From JBFJVZ01 sp041623895 (GTDB lineage: Bacteria > Planctomycetota > Planctomycetia > Pirellulales > Pirellulaceae), in contig JBFJVZ010000350.1 in the NCBI GenBank assembly GCA_041623895.1, positions 1 through 8,420 of the forward strand: DNA of 8,420 bases, given 5' to 3'. Position numbers and translations under genes: made by a program. The notes beneath the pieces are model-generated. The model was given only the letters and a program-made list of their open reading frames with translations. It did not search any database and was not told the origin of the DNA. Shown one piece after another: positions 1 through 5,887 of this stretch. Each line of letters begins with the position of its first letter. Within the stretch, counting starts at the first letter, position 1.

Positions 1-1
1 C

Positions 2-109
2 GAGGTGCCCATGCGCACATCCGGAAATGCCCTCAATTCCAACGGCAGTGCTGGTTATTCATTAATGAACGTAATATTAGTTTTTCTTTTTATGCTGGCG
101 CTATTCTGA
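2..109 (+). CDS. Possible 3' end of a gene, or a short membrane peptide, open to the window edge
   Basis: This frame is open from the left edge to a TGA at 107-109. It encodes at least 35 residues and has ATG codons at 11 and 65. The last 15 or so residues (LMNVILVFLFMLALF) are strongly hydrophobic and would make one membrane helix ending right at the C-terminus. I recognise no family. It could be the tail of a protein starting outside the window, a small membrane peptide, or a chance frame in non-coding DNA. No clear ribosome binding site precedes either ATG. Confidence 0.2.
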   Translation, partial: EVPMRTSGNALNSNGSAGYSLMNVILVFLFMLALF

Positions 110-159
110 GTCGATGTCAAGCAGGAAACGCGTCCAAGCAAACATAAAGAACCTTGGGG

Positions 160-339
160 GGGTATTGCAGTTTACCTGATCTGAACACTCACATGCAGAC
201 GCTGAACATTCCCAACATCGAAGTCCATCTGAGCAACGTGGAAGTGCGAAAAATCGACAGTTAGTTCGCGGCGTCTAAGGACGTGCTGAGATTCTTACAA
301 GCGGGATTACAAGCAGTCGTCAAAAAGACTACATCGTTC
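160..339 (+). pseudogene. Decayed type II 3-dehydroquinate dehydratase (AroQ-like) fragment
   Basis: The frame from 193 reads MQTLNIPNIEVHLSNVEVRK and then meets a TAG at 262-264. The piece IEVHLSN matches the signature around the catalytic histidine of type II dehydroquinases, the shikimate-pathway enzymes that usually read VEVHLSN followed by A-R-E. After the stop, the sequence DSYK (290-301, one frame over) followed by AGLQAVVKK (301-327, original frame) resembles the family's C-terminal G-F-G-x-x-S-Y-x-x-(A/G)-L segment. A 12-base partial tandem duplication of TTACAAGC (295-302 and 307-314) lies at the frame change. The normal protein is about 145-150 residues, so the N-terminal two thirds and the active-site loop are missing. 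The family call rests on a short motif. A chance match is possible. Confidence 0.4.
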
Positions 340-364
340 CCACGTGGGGGGCAAAGCCGCGAAC

Positions 365-460
365 TTATTCTGCTTCGGTTGTGGATTTCTTTGACGGATC
401 AAGAGCGTTCAACAGATCCATCACGGCTTGGCTTGGGCTAGTGTTGGCAAAAAGGCTTTT
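365..460 (-). pseudogene. Possible C-terminal tail of an unidentified protein
   Basis: On the minus strand, between a stop at 461-463 and a TAA at 365-367, the frame reads 32 residues ending in MDLLNALDPSKKSTTEAE. This has the look of a natural protein C-terminus: a short amphipathic helix, then a polar charged tail. A neighbouring frame just upstream (around 461-510) contains MSKDKVKKPF, so one frameshift could join the two. No family can be assigned. It may also be a chance product of the TTC-repeat sequence next to it. Confidence 0.2.
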
Positions 461-471
461 TCACTTTGTCC

Positions 472-500
472 TTCGACATTTCGTGTTCGATGTTCTGCGG
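472..500. repeat. Short imperfect tandem TTCG repeat
   Basis: Units starting TTC recur at 472, 480, 486 and 493 (TTCGACAT, TTCGTG, TTCGATG, TTCTGCGG), with spacings of 8, 6 and 7 bases. Comparable TTCGA-rich heptamer strings are familiar to me from intergenic regions of planctomycetes and verrucomicrobia. On the reverse strand they read as E-H-R-T-R-N-V-E. This array is short and degenerate. Confidence 0.3.
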
Positions 501-667
501 TTAATTTTTAAACCGGAGAACGTCCGAATGCGAACAAGGAATCTCGCAGCAAGAAGTAGTCGGGCCCCATAGAGAACCGTGATAGACCATTCAATGACGC
601 CAAATCGGTACCTGTAATTCACGAACTAACCAGCTCGAGCAAATGTTAGAACGGATCGTAATCCGGA

Positions 668-790
668 TTATTTCTCTTCACTCGTTGCGATCTTAAATTT
701 ATTTACACCGGCCGCTTGCGCCGCCTTGATGACCATCAACAAGTCTTCTGTTGCGGTAGCAGATGAAGTTATTGTCGCGACCAACCGGGG
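668..790 (-). pseudogene. ExbD/TolR-like C-terminal remnant
   Basis: The minus-strand frame from about 790 down to a TAA at 668-670 encodes about 40 residues, including EDLLMVIKAAQAAGVNKF and ending IATSEEK. This fits the extreme C-terminus of ExbD/TolR proteins, the periplasmic partner of the proton-driven ExbB-ExbD or TolQ-TolR motor, whose last helix and strand usually read like Y-x-x-V-x-x-V-x-D-A-A-x-x-A-G followed by a short strand. A TGA sits immediately upstream. The N-terminal membrane helix with its conserved Asp and most of the periplasmic domain are absent, and no ExbB is nearby. Only about a quarter of the usual 130-150 residues remains, so it cannot be functional. The assignment depends on one short motif. 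Confidence 0.42.
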
Positions 791-952
791 TCAACGTTGT
801 CTTCTATGTCTATTAACCAGATTTTGGCAGAATTCTTACTTCAGCCCGTCCGCAGACACAGAAAAGCTTGGGACCTGATGGTAAAAGGGAACACAATGAC
901 CAACTGTTACAAACAATAACGACACGAGAAAGACAGCAAGGCGGGCGAGGAA

Positions 953-2515
953 ATGACAGACATTCATCAAGCACAGACAGCGACCACGCACCATGGCTGG
1001 GCCTCGGCTCGGGCAAGACTTGCCACGCTCGGCAGGAAAAAGAAAGTCTGGTCGAGAACATGCTCCGGCACCGCAGTTGTCTTCTTCATCGCGTTGCTCG
1101 CTCTTCCTGCTGCGGCTGAGACGACCGTTCCCAAGCAGTTACCCGACCCCGACAATCAGCCGCCCGCGTCTGACAAGCCGGTGAAGGTGTACATCTTGTC
1201 CGGCCAATCGAACATGGTTGGCATCGGCCAAGTTAGCGGTGGCGGGACGCGATGGTCGGGCATCACCGATGCGACCGTGTCCGTGTACCCCGGAGAATAC
1301 TCATCCGATGTTGACTATGACGCTCTGGAGCCGATCAAAACGAAAGAGCTGCCGGTGTACGGCGGCGTTCAACCCACACCCTTTCCAGGCGGAGGTGTGC
1401 AGATCGCGAGAGGTTTTATCGAACTCAAGGACTCGGGCGTTTACCGGTTCAGCCCCGGCTACGCCAATTCGACGTTTAACATCATGCAGCTTGATGCTCA
1501 GGAAGTGTACCGACGCGAGGTCGGTAAAGATCCAAAGCACAAACTTTTTACGATCACTGGCGGCAAGAAGTACCCTTTCAAGATCACCTTCCTGACCGAT
1601 GCAGCCAATGGACTCGGTTGGTGGCATCGCACCGATATTCCTGGCACGTTGGAAACGGTTGTCAAAGCCGAGGAAAAGTTTCCATATCTGGTTGATGACG
1701 AAGGGAAATGGACAATCCGAAACGACGTCTGGTACAAGGGACTGGTGACTGCGGGTGCGAACAAATGGCTGAGCGTCGGTTGCGGCGCCAACAGCAATCA
1801 GATCGGACCTGAGCTGGGGTTTGGGCACATCATGGGTTACTACCATGATGAGCCGGTCATCATCCTGAAGAGCTCGCAGGGCAATCGAAGTCTTGGCTGG
1901 GACTTCCTGCCGCCGGGCAGTGAGCGCTTCACGCATGAAGGCAGAACCTACGCCGGCTACAAAGATACGCCTGATTCTTGGGTCGAAGGCGAGCCGAAGA
2001 AAGAAGTCAACTGGTACGCGGGCAAACAGTACGACGATTGCTTTGGGGCGGTACACAACCTACTGGAAAACTTCGCGACCGAGTTCCCACAATTTAAAGA
2101 GCAAGGTTACGAGATCGCCGGGTTCGTGTGGTGGCAAGGGCACAAGGACGGTGGCAATGCCGCTCATGCCGGTCGCTACGAACAGAACCTGGTGCGGTTG
2201 ATCAAGACGCTACGCAAAGAATTCAAGGTGCCCAACGCGCCGTTTGTTATCGGCACGATCGGATTTGGCGGCTGGGAAATGTCGGGCAATCAACTCACCG
2301 TCGCCAACGCACAGCTGGCCGTCAGCGGTGACACGGGCAAGTATCCGGAGTTCGCCGGCAATGTGCTGACCGTCGAGACCCGGGACTTCTGGAAGGACGC
2401 ATCCATCTCTCCCAGGAATCAGGGCTTTCACTACAACGGCAACGCCGAGACCTACATGCTGGTCGGCGACGCCCTGGGCCGGGCGATGGTCCAGCTACTT
2501 GAAGAGTCCCCGTAG
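953..2515 (+). CDS. Secreted sialate O-acetylesterase / acetylxylan esterase-like protein (SASA, DUF303; SGNH-type hydrolase)
   Basis: The 520-residue product is a probable exported carbohydrate esterase that would remove acetyl groups from sugars. Residues 1-36 are polar with KKK at 30-32, 38-55 form a hydrophobic core, and cleavage after AAA at 55 is likely. The catalytic block SGQSNM follows at 83-88, with Ser86 the expected nucleophile. WWQGHKD at 393-399 is the second conserved block, and His493 in GFHYNGNAE is the best candidate catalytic histidine. About 180 residues lie between the Ser block and the GPELGFG block at 285-291. Part of this insert (about 148-232) resembles a PA14-type beta-sandwich. 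ATG 953 is the only usable start: an in-frame stop lies upstream and no later start precedes the signal peptide. GAGGAA abuts the ATG, too close for a good ribosome site. The gene stands alone and converges on the acetyltransferase gene. The family is secure; the substrate is unknown. Confidence 0.9.
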   Translation: MTDIHQAQTATTHHGWASARARLATLGRKKKVWSRTCSGTAVVFFIALLALPAAAETTVPKQLPDPDNQPPASDKPVKVYILSGQSNMVGIGQVSGGGTRWSGITDATVSVYPGEYSSDVDYDALEPIKTKELPVYGGVQPTPFPGGGVQIARGFIELKDSGVYRFSPGYANSTFNIMQLDAQEVYRREVGKDPKHKLFTITGGKKYPFKITFLTDAANGLGWWHRTDIPGTLETVVKAEEKFPYLVDDEGKWTIRNDVWYKGLVTAGANKWLSVGCGANSNQIGPELGFGHIMGYYHDEPVIILKSSQGNRSLGWDFLPPGSERFTHEGRTYAGYKDTPDSWVEGEPKKEVNWYAGKQYDDCFGAVHNLLENFATEFPQFKEQGYEIAGFVWWQGHKDGGNAAHAGRYEQNLVRLIKTLRKEFKVPNAPFVIGTIGFGGWEMSGNQLTVANAQLAVSGDTGKYPEFAGNVLTVETRDFWKDASISPRNQGFHYNGNAETYMLVGDALGRAMVQLLEESP

Positions 2516-2523
2516 GATGGGAC

Positions 2524-2539
2524 TTTTCAGATTTGAAAA
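2524..2539. terminator. Weak bidirectional hairpin between convergent genes
   Basis: TTTTCA (2524-2529) and TGAAAA (2534-2539) can pair around a GATT loop at the tail-to-tail junction. The stem is AT-rich and includes the acetyltransferase stop codon. A T-tract is available on both strands. It may be a weak bidirectional terminator, but stability would be low. Confidence 0.25.
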
Positions 2540-3501
2540 TTCAGCTGCGGATCGAGCATGGTTTCGTCGTTAGCGCCACCGCGAACTCGGAGCTGCGGTT
2601 TTTCCAGCACAACGGTCGTGTTGGGCGAGACACTCTTGGTGATCCAGACACTGGAGCCGATCACCGAATCGTGTCCAATCACCGTACGACCACCCAGGAT
2701 GGTGGCGTTGGCGTATACGACCACACGATCTTCGATGGTCGGATGCCGTTTATGGCCGCGAATCAGGGCGCCGTTTTCATCGGTTTTGAAACTGAGTGCG
2801 CCCAGCGTCACGCCCTGATACAACTTCACGCGCTCGCCGATCTCGCACGTCTCGCCGATCACGACACCGGTACCATGATCGATGAAGAAGTATTCACCGA
2901 TCTTGGCACCAGGATGAATATCGATCCCGGTTTGTTTGTGAGCCCACTCGGTCATCATCCGCGGAATGAAGGGCACATCGAATTTCACAAGTTCGTGAGC
3001 GATTCGGTAGACCGTCACGGCCTCGAATCCCGGATAGCAAAACACGACCTCATCCGTTGTTCGGCACGCCGGATCCCCGTCGAACGCAGCCTGGACATCG
3101 GTTGCCAAGGTACGACGCAGATCGGGAATTCGTTTCAGCAGCTCGATCGCCATCGCCTGCCCTTTGGCCTCAAAATCGATGTCGCTCTCACAGTCGCTGT
3201 GGTTCCTCTCGACACGATCCTCGTGCCGCAGTGCTCGAGCAATTTGAGTGGTCAATTGATCGTGCAGCGAATCGATCAGCCCACCAACGTGATAGCGGAT
3301 GTTGCCGCTGTGCAAACCAACCTTGCGGCGATAACCCGGATACAAAATATCTTTCAAATCCAAAAGTATCTCGGTGACCGCGGTGTAGCTGGGTAGCTGA
3401 CAGTGGCCAAGATGATTGATGGCGTCATCGGGTGTGTAAGTAGCGACGATCTCTTCGGTCAACGCCGGCAACTGCTCTTTGAGACGAAAGTCGGATGCCA
3501 C
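2527..3501 (-). CDS. cysE: Serine O-acetyltransferase (CysE/EpsC type)
   Basis: This cytoplasmic enzyme transfers acetyl from acetyl-CoA to L-serine, giving O-acetylserine for cysteine synthesis. Residues 1-185 form the helical N-terminal domain, including the family-typical DPACRTTDEV (143-152) and CYPGFEAVTVYRIAHEL (155-171). From about 192 a left-handed beta-helix of hexapeptide repeats follows: GIDIHPGAKIGEYFFIDHGTG (192-212), VIGETCEIGERVKLYQGVTLGA, then VVYANATILGG. Asp194 and His209 keep the same 15-residue spacing as the catalytic Asp/His pair of E. coli CysE, and His253 in RHPTI matches the other active-site histidine. There are about nine extra residues between the two histidines. 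At 324 residues it is longer than E. coli CysE (273), as is common for the EpsC-like branch. The start is GTG at 3499-3501; no ATG or TTG lies between it and the upstream in-frame stop, and no strong ribosome site is visible. No cysK is in the window. Confidence 0.94.
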   Translation of the reverse strand: MASDFRLKEQLPALTEEIVATYTPDDAINHLGHCQLPSYTAVTEILLDLKDILYPGYRRKVGLHSGNIRYHVGGLIDSLHDQLTTQIARALRHEDRVERNHSDCESDIDFEAKGQAMAIELLKRIPDLRRTLATDVQAAFDGDPACRTTDEVVFCYPGFEAVTVYRIAHELVKFDVPFIPRMMTEWAHKQTGIDIHPGAKIGEYFFIDHGTGVVIGETCEIGERVKLYQGVTLGALSFKTDENGALIRGHKRHPTIEDRVVVYANATILGGRTVIGHDSVIGSSVWITKSVSPNTTVVLEKPQLRVRGGANDETMLDPQLNFQI

Positions 3502-3554
3502 GGTGTTGCTCTGGGTTTGGGGACGTTGCTATTAGTTCATTGTCTGCTTTCTGC

Positions 3555-3567
3555 TGGTCGATGACCA
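3555..3567. repeat. Small palindrome TGGTC-GAT-GACCA
   Basis: Five-base arms TGGTC (3555-3559) and GACCA (3563-3567) lie around GAT, about 55 bases upstream of the acetyltransferase start. The arms share TGGTC/GACCA with the terminator stem at 3598-3630, so the two could also pair with each other. It could be an operator half-site pair, but nothing else supports that. Confidence 0.2.
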
Positions 3568-3589
3568 CCGGCGATTTTCAGCGGAAGTC

Positions 3590-3630
3590 AAAAAACGAAT
3601 GACCAACGAAGGCATCCCCCGCTGGTCATT
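3590..3630 (-). terminator. Intrinsic terminator downstream of the lipoprotein gene
   Basis: Perfect 8-base arms AATGACCA (3598-3605) and TGGTCATT (3623-3630) enclose a 17-base loop. In the minus-strand direction the stem is followed, after CG, by six T (the A-run at 3590-3595). This is the expected layout for a Rho-independent terminator ending the transcript of the lipoprotein gene at 3700-4203, separating it from the acetyltransferase gene. Confidence 0.6.
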
Positions 3631-3699
3631 GGTGATGATCACGTCAGTAGGACTTGCCGATCCTTGACCGGGTTCGCCTTGACCGATGTCCGCGTAGCG

Positions 3700-4203
3700 C
3701 TAGCGACCGATACTTGGGGGATTATCCAAAAAGAAGTCGCGTGGCCCACGAATCGTGTAATACGGGTAAGCGACTTGGCCAGTGGGCGGGCCAGCCGTGA
3801 AGGGGCGGCTCTGTAAGTTGCGGGCGGCGGTGTGACCCAAGAGTCCGGTCTGTAGATGCGAGCTGTAGTCCAAACCGCCTTGCTGCCAGCCGATCGCTCC
3901 GGCACGGCAACCCGGTCGACAACCTCCCTGGCCGCCGCAGAGACCACACAGCCCGGCCATTTTGCCGGCCATGCCGCGAATACCGCCGCCACGGGCGCCG
4001 TTGCTGCAAGCACCGCCAGCACCGCAAGCCCCATTGTTGCAACCAGGACCACAAGCGACCGCGCCAGCGTGCCCGCCGCCCCCGCCTGCACAGGCTCCGC
4101 CCGCGCAACCAGAATCACAGCCGCCACGCGTGTTGTGGTGTAAACAACCGGTCGTCCCGATCAGCAAACAAGCCAACGATCCAATCAATAGCCAACGATT
4201 CAT
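3700..4203 (-). CDS. Gly/Cys-rich planctomycete lipoprotein of unknown function
   Basis: The product is 167 residues. It starts MNRWLLIGSLACLLIGTTGC, a lipoprotein signal peptide with Cys20 as the probable lipidated residue. Residues 21-103 are a low-complexity Gly/Ala region with eleven further cysteines (29, 33, 38, 51, 55, 60, 66, 86, 89, 95, 99), several as C-x3-C or C-x4-C, which suggests extracytoplasmic disulfides or metal binding. The C-terminal 35 residues differ in character: YPYYTIRGPRDFFLDNPPSIG is a tail I associate with small planctomycete proteins of unknown role. The start is ATG 4201-4203, preceded at 7 bases by GGAAAGGA, an excellent ribosome site. An in-frame ATG 28 codons upstream (4287) lacks this and would bury the signal peptide. 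A terminator follows at 3590-3630. Function is not known; a cell-surface or envelope role is inferred from the lipobox. Confidence 0.78.
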   Translation of the reverse strand: MNRWLLIGSLACLLIGTTGCLHHNTRGGCDSGCAGGACAGGGGGHAGAVACGPGCNNGACGAGGACSNGARGGGIRGMAGKMAGLCGLCGGQGGCRPGCRAGAIGWQQGGLDYSSHLQTGLLGHTAARNLQSRPFTAGPPTGQVAYPYYTIRGPRDFFLDNPPSIGR

Positions 4204-4490
4204 CGCGGAATCCTTTCCAGCGTCGTGCCGCGCGAATGCGGCCCATGTCTTTGGTGTGTCTGTACGAGCGTGGGACGCGATAAACATCCAAACGGGATCA
4301 CTCGCATCTGAAATACTTTTCGGCGGCTGGTTCGGGCTGATGCAAACAATCAGAGCAACCGGATCAGAGTGAACGATTTCCTGCAGTTAACGCTTTCGCA
4401 GTTTGCCTGTTTTGTTGCTAGCAGGCGTGAAACATTGCCAGCACAACCCCGTGCCAGTCCCTAACGCTTTTTGAAGTTGCGCGTCTTTGA

Positions 4491-4621
4491 AAACACTAGG
4501 CTTTGTCTCAAAAGTCGTAGCCGGAGTCGCCAGACTTCGGTCCGCGTCTTGGAAAACCTGAATTCTGGCGAATCCAGCTACGTGTTCGCGATTATTTTTT
4601 GAGTTTTGAGACAAACACTAG
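4491..4621. mobile_element. MITE-like nested palindromic element
   Basis: Outer arms CTAGGCTTTGTCTCAAAA (4496-4513) and TTTTGAGACAAACACTAG (4604-4621) are inverted copies matching at 16 of 18 positions, 12 of them consecutive. Inside, CGTAGCCGGAGTCGCCAGA (4516-4534) and TCTGGCGAATCCAGCTACG (4564-4582) are inverted copies matching at 17 of 19. AAACACTAG occurs directly repeated at both edges (4491-4499 and 4613-4621), as a target-site duplication would. The element is about 120-130 bases and encodes nothing. This fits a non-autonomous miniature inverted-repeat element or a long REP-type palindrome. No transposase in the window could mobilise it. The right-hand direct repeat overlaps the outer arm, so the exact ends are uncertain. 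Confidence 0.5.
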
Positions 4622-4728
4622 CTCGTGCATTTTCGTAAATGAACCATCCATTTTCGTAGGCCAGGACAAGCAGAGCGTCCGGCTTAGGGTGGTATTGGAG
4701 CCCGGCTTTTCTTCGGAGTCGCGGAGGT

Positions 4729-4888
4729 TGTAGGCCGGACTGAGGACGCAAAACGTGCCGGAGCGGCGCAAACGCGTTGTGATTATTTGGTGTCGCGTCT
4801 GCCTGAAGAACGGATCTTGTATTTGCCTTTGAAGTTGCGGCAATTGCGGTGTTTGCTTGGTCCGGCCTACACAAAACCGCAACTTCAA
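4729..4888. repeat. Two interleaved 12-base inverted repeats
   Basis: TGTAGGCCGGAC (4729-4740) is inverted perfectly as GTCCGGCCTACA (4860-4871). TTGAAGTTGCGG (4829-4840) is inverted perfectly as CCGCAACTTCAA (4877-4888). The order is arm A, arm B, arm A', arm B', so the two stems would form a pseudoknot rather than nest. A further copy of TTTGAAGTTGCG lies at 4470-4481, just left of the MITE-like element. The composition resembles dispersed intergenic repeats of Rhodopirellula genomes, though that link is from memory. Confidence 0.5.
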
Positions 4889-5024
4889 GACTCACGCTTC
4901 GGGTTAGTTCCATATGCTGGGAATCGAGTCGAACCAGGCCCGGGCCAGCGGGAATGCCGTTGCATCAACTGCTTGCTGGCTGGTACTCCACATACATTGC
5001 GAGAACTACGATCGGAGAATATCG

Positions 5025-5414
5025 ATGTTTGATTGGACTAAGATGATGATCGCAACCGCCGTCATCAGCTTCGCGATGTTGACCACGTGCCAGGCTCAGA
5101 TCACGCAGCCACGAATCCTGTCAGCCACGCCCGATCGCTATGCCAACTTGCAGGAACAGCTAACCAACCGACTTCGCGCGACGACGGAAGAAAAGCAAGC
5201 TTACATCCGCAGACTGGTGAAACTGGTGCGCCAGAAAAAATTAGACATCAAGCTAGTCGTCGCGATTGAACGAAAAGCCTTGGAGCAGCGGCCCGCATTT
5301 CCGTTCCCCTATTTCGAGCAAGCCATCAAAATTGAGGCTGCCAAACGCAAGGTCATCGTGCCGACGGTTGGTGAGTTTGAATTGGCGCGAGCCAAAACAC
5401 CGCCGCGACCGTAG
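5025..5414 (+). CDS. Small secreted helical protein, planctomycete family of unknown function
   Basis: The product is 129 residues. It starts MFDWTKMMIATAVISFAML and has a signal peptide probably cleaved around TTCQA-QITQ (residues 20-25). The mature part is charged and predicted mostly helical: LTNRLRATTEEKQAYIRRLV, then LVRQKKLDIKLVVAIERKAL, then FPFPYFEQAIKIEAAKRKVI. The pattern of a helix, K-L-x-x-x-L-V, and then P-F-x-Y-F-E-x-A-(I/L) resembles small exported proteins I associate with planctomycetes. No enzymatic motif is visible. ATG 5025 is preceded at 7 bases by GGAG (5014-5017). An in-frame ATG at 4914 has no ribosome site and would add 37 residues ahead of the signal peptide, so I reject it. 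The gene stands alone between repeat-rich DNA and a kinase remnant. Confidence 0.72.
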   Translation: MFDWTKMMIATAVISFAMLTTCQAQITQPRILSATPDRYANLQEQLTNRLRATTEEKQAYIRRLVKLVRQKKLDIKLVVAIERKALEQRPAFPFPYFEQAIKIEAAKRKVIVPTVGEFELARAKTPPRP

Positions 5415-5425
5415 GCTGGTTTTTT
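5394..5425 (+). terminator. Possible intrinsic terminator of the small secreted protein gene
   Basis: AAAACACCGCC (5394-5404) can pair with GGCTGGTTTTTT (5414-5425) across a 9-base loop with one mismatch and one bulge, ending in six T. The stem begins inside the last codons and spans the stop. The stem is imperfect, so support is moderate. Confidence 0.35.
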
Positions 5426-5450
5426 GATCCGACCAAGTTGATGATTGGAA

Positions 5451-5713
5451 GGCGTGCCCTTTATCGTCTGCGAATACATCTCCGGTATCTCTCTTGCGGA
5501 ACGATTGGCGCTGAAGCGAACGTCAACTCGCGAGGCGCTGGAACTGGTGATTCCCATCGCTGACGCGCTAGGGTGTTGTTTCAGATGTTGACCGGTGAAC
5601 GGCCGTTTCGCGGCAACCGGCGAATGTTGGTCCACCAGGTCATCAACGACGAACCACCGTCGCTGCGAAGGCTTGAGCACTCGATCCCGCGTGATTTGGA
5701 TACGGTGTGCTAA
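5451..5713 (+). pseudogene. Ser/Thr protein kinase remnant with catalytic core deleted
   Basis: Two frames carry separate pieces of a Hanks-type kinase. Piece one (5451-5570) reads GVPFIVCEYISGISLAERLA then REALELVIPIADAL, matching the hinge (subdomain V) and the following helix. Piece two (5573-5710, a different frame) reads VLFQMLTGERPFRGNRRMLV, then HQVINDEPPSLRRL and IPRDLDTVC, matching subdomains X-XI of planctomycete kinases. It then hits a TAA. The roughly 100 residues that should lie between, with the HRD catalytic loop, DFG metal-binding motif and activation segment, are absent, so one internal deletion near 5570 joins the pieces out of frame. The glycine-rich loop and lysine region upstream are also missing. 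It cannot encode an active kinase. Family identity is well supported by both pieces together. Confidence 0.8.
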
Positions 5714-5847
5714 CGGGCGCCCCGTCCGCCGCCATCATTCGATCGCTTCGAGCTTGAGTAGGAGTGTTGTTTGCCGTGGCAACCGGCGGTTTGACTGTTG
5801 AGCCCGGTCTCAAAACGTGACGGCTTGTTGATTGAGTAACCCGACGC

Positions 5848-5887
5848 GTCAGCGAGGGATGAATGATGTCCCGCGCTGACACTTTTT
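5848..5887 (+). terminator. REP-like hairpin with T-tract, possible terminator
   Basis: GTCAGCGAGGGA (5848-5859) and TCCCGCGCTGAC (5869-5880) are inverted copies matching at 11 of 12, around a 9-base loop. TTTTT follows at 5883-5887. The structure is strong enough for an intrinsic terminator of plus-strand transcripts, probably once serving the lost kinase gene. The GC-rich arms also resemble palindromic intergenic repeats I associate with Rhodopirellula genomes, so it may be a dispersed repeat. Confidence 0.5.

Larger units (their letters stand above)
1..952. other. Long region without an intact gene, containing gene remnants
   Basis: No frame here looks like a complete functional gene. The longest plus-strand frame (381-572) has no recognisable domain, no good ribosome binding site and unusual codon use, so I do not call it. 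Short stretches in several frames on both strands instead resemble C-terminal pieces of known protein families, interrupted by stops and frame changes. These are listed separately. The region reads as a place where genes have decayed, upstream of the esterase gene at 953. Confidence 0.55.
4204..5024. other. Repeat-rich intergenic region
   Basis: There is no convincing gene in these 820 bases. Three minus-strand frames (4387-4614, 4578-4913, 4592-4888) are open but overlap one another, have no ribosome site or domain, and run through inverted repeats, so I treat them as non-coding. The region holds the MITE-like element at 4491-4621, a 10-base direct repeat CATTTTCGTA (4628-4637 and 4649-4658), and the interleaved inverted repeats at 4729-4888. 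It must also contain the promoters of the two flanking divergent genes, but no clear -35/-10 pair stands out. Confidence 0.6.

Noticed and set aside
381..572. Plus-strand 63-codon frame
   Set aside because: No ribosome site, no domain, and it overlaps the TTCG repeat and minus-strand remnants.
1301..2056. Minus-strand 251-codon frame
   Set aside because: Antisense shadow inside the well-supported esterase gene; no family resemblance.
2533..3396. Plus-strand 287-codon frame
   Set aside because: Antisense shadow of the serine acetyltransferase gene, whose catalytic motifs are intact.
3662..3685. CCTTGACCG twice, 15 bases apart
   Set aside because: Two short copies just past a stop codon with no matching context; probably chance.
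3639..4127. Minus-strand 162-codon Ala/Val-rich frame
   Set aside because: Alternative frame of the lipoprotein gene; its composition follows from the GC-rich Gly codons.
4628..4658. CATTTTCGTA twice, 21 bases apart, considered as a CRISPR-like or operator array
   Set aside because: Only two copies of 10 bases with no further units; too little for an array and no adjacent operator target.
4578..4913. Minus-strand 111-codon frame
   Set aside because: Runs through inverted repeats and overlaps two other equally open frames; no ribosome site or domain.
5808..5816. GTCTCAAAA, matching the outer arm of the MITE-like element
   Set aside because: A nine-base match without a partner arm or direct repeat; not enough to call a second element.
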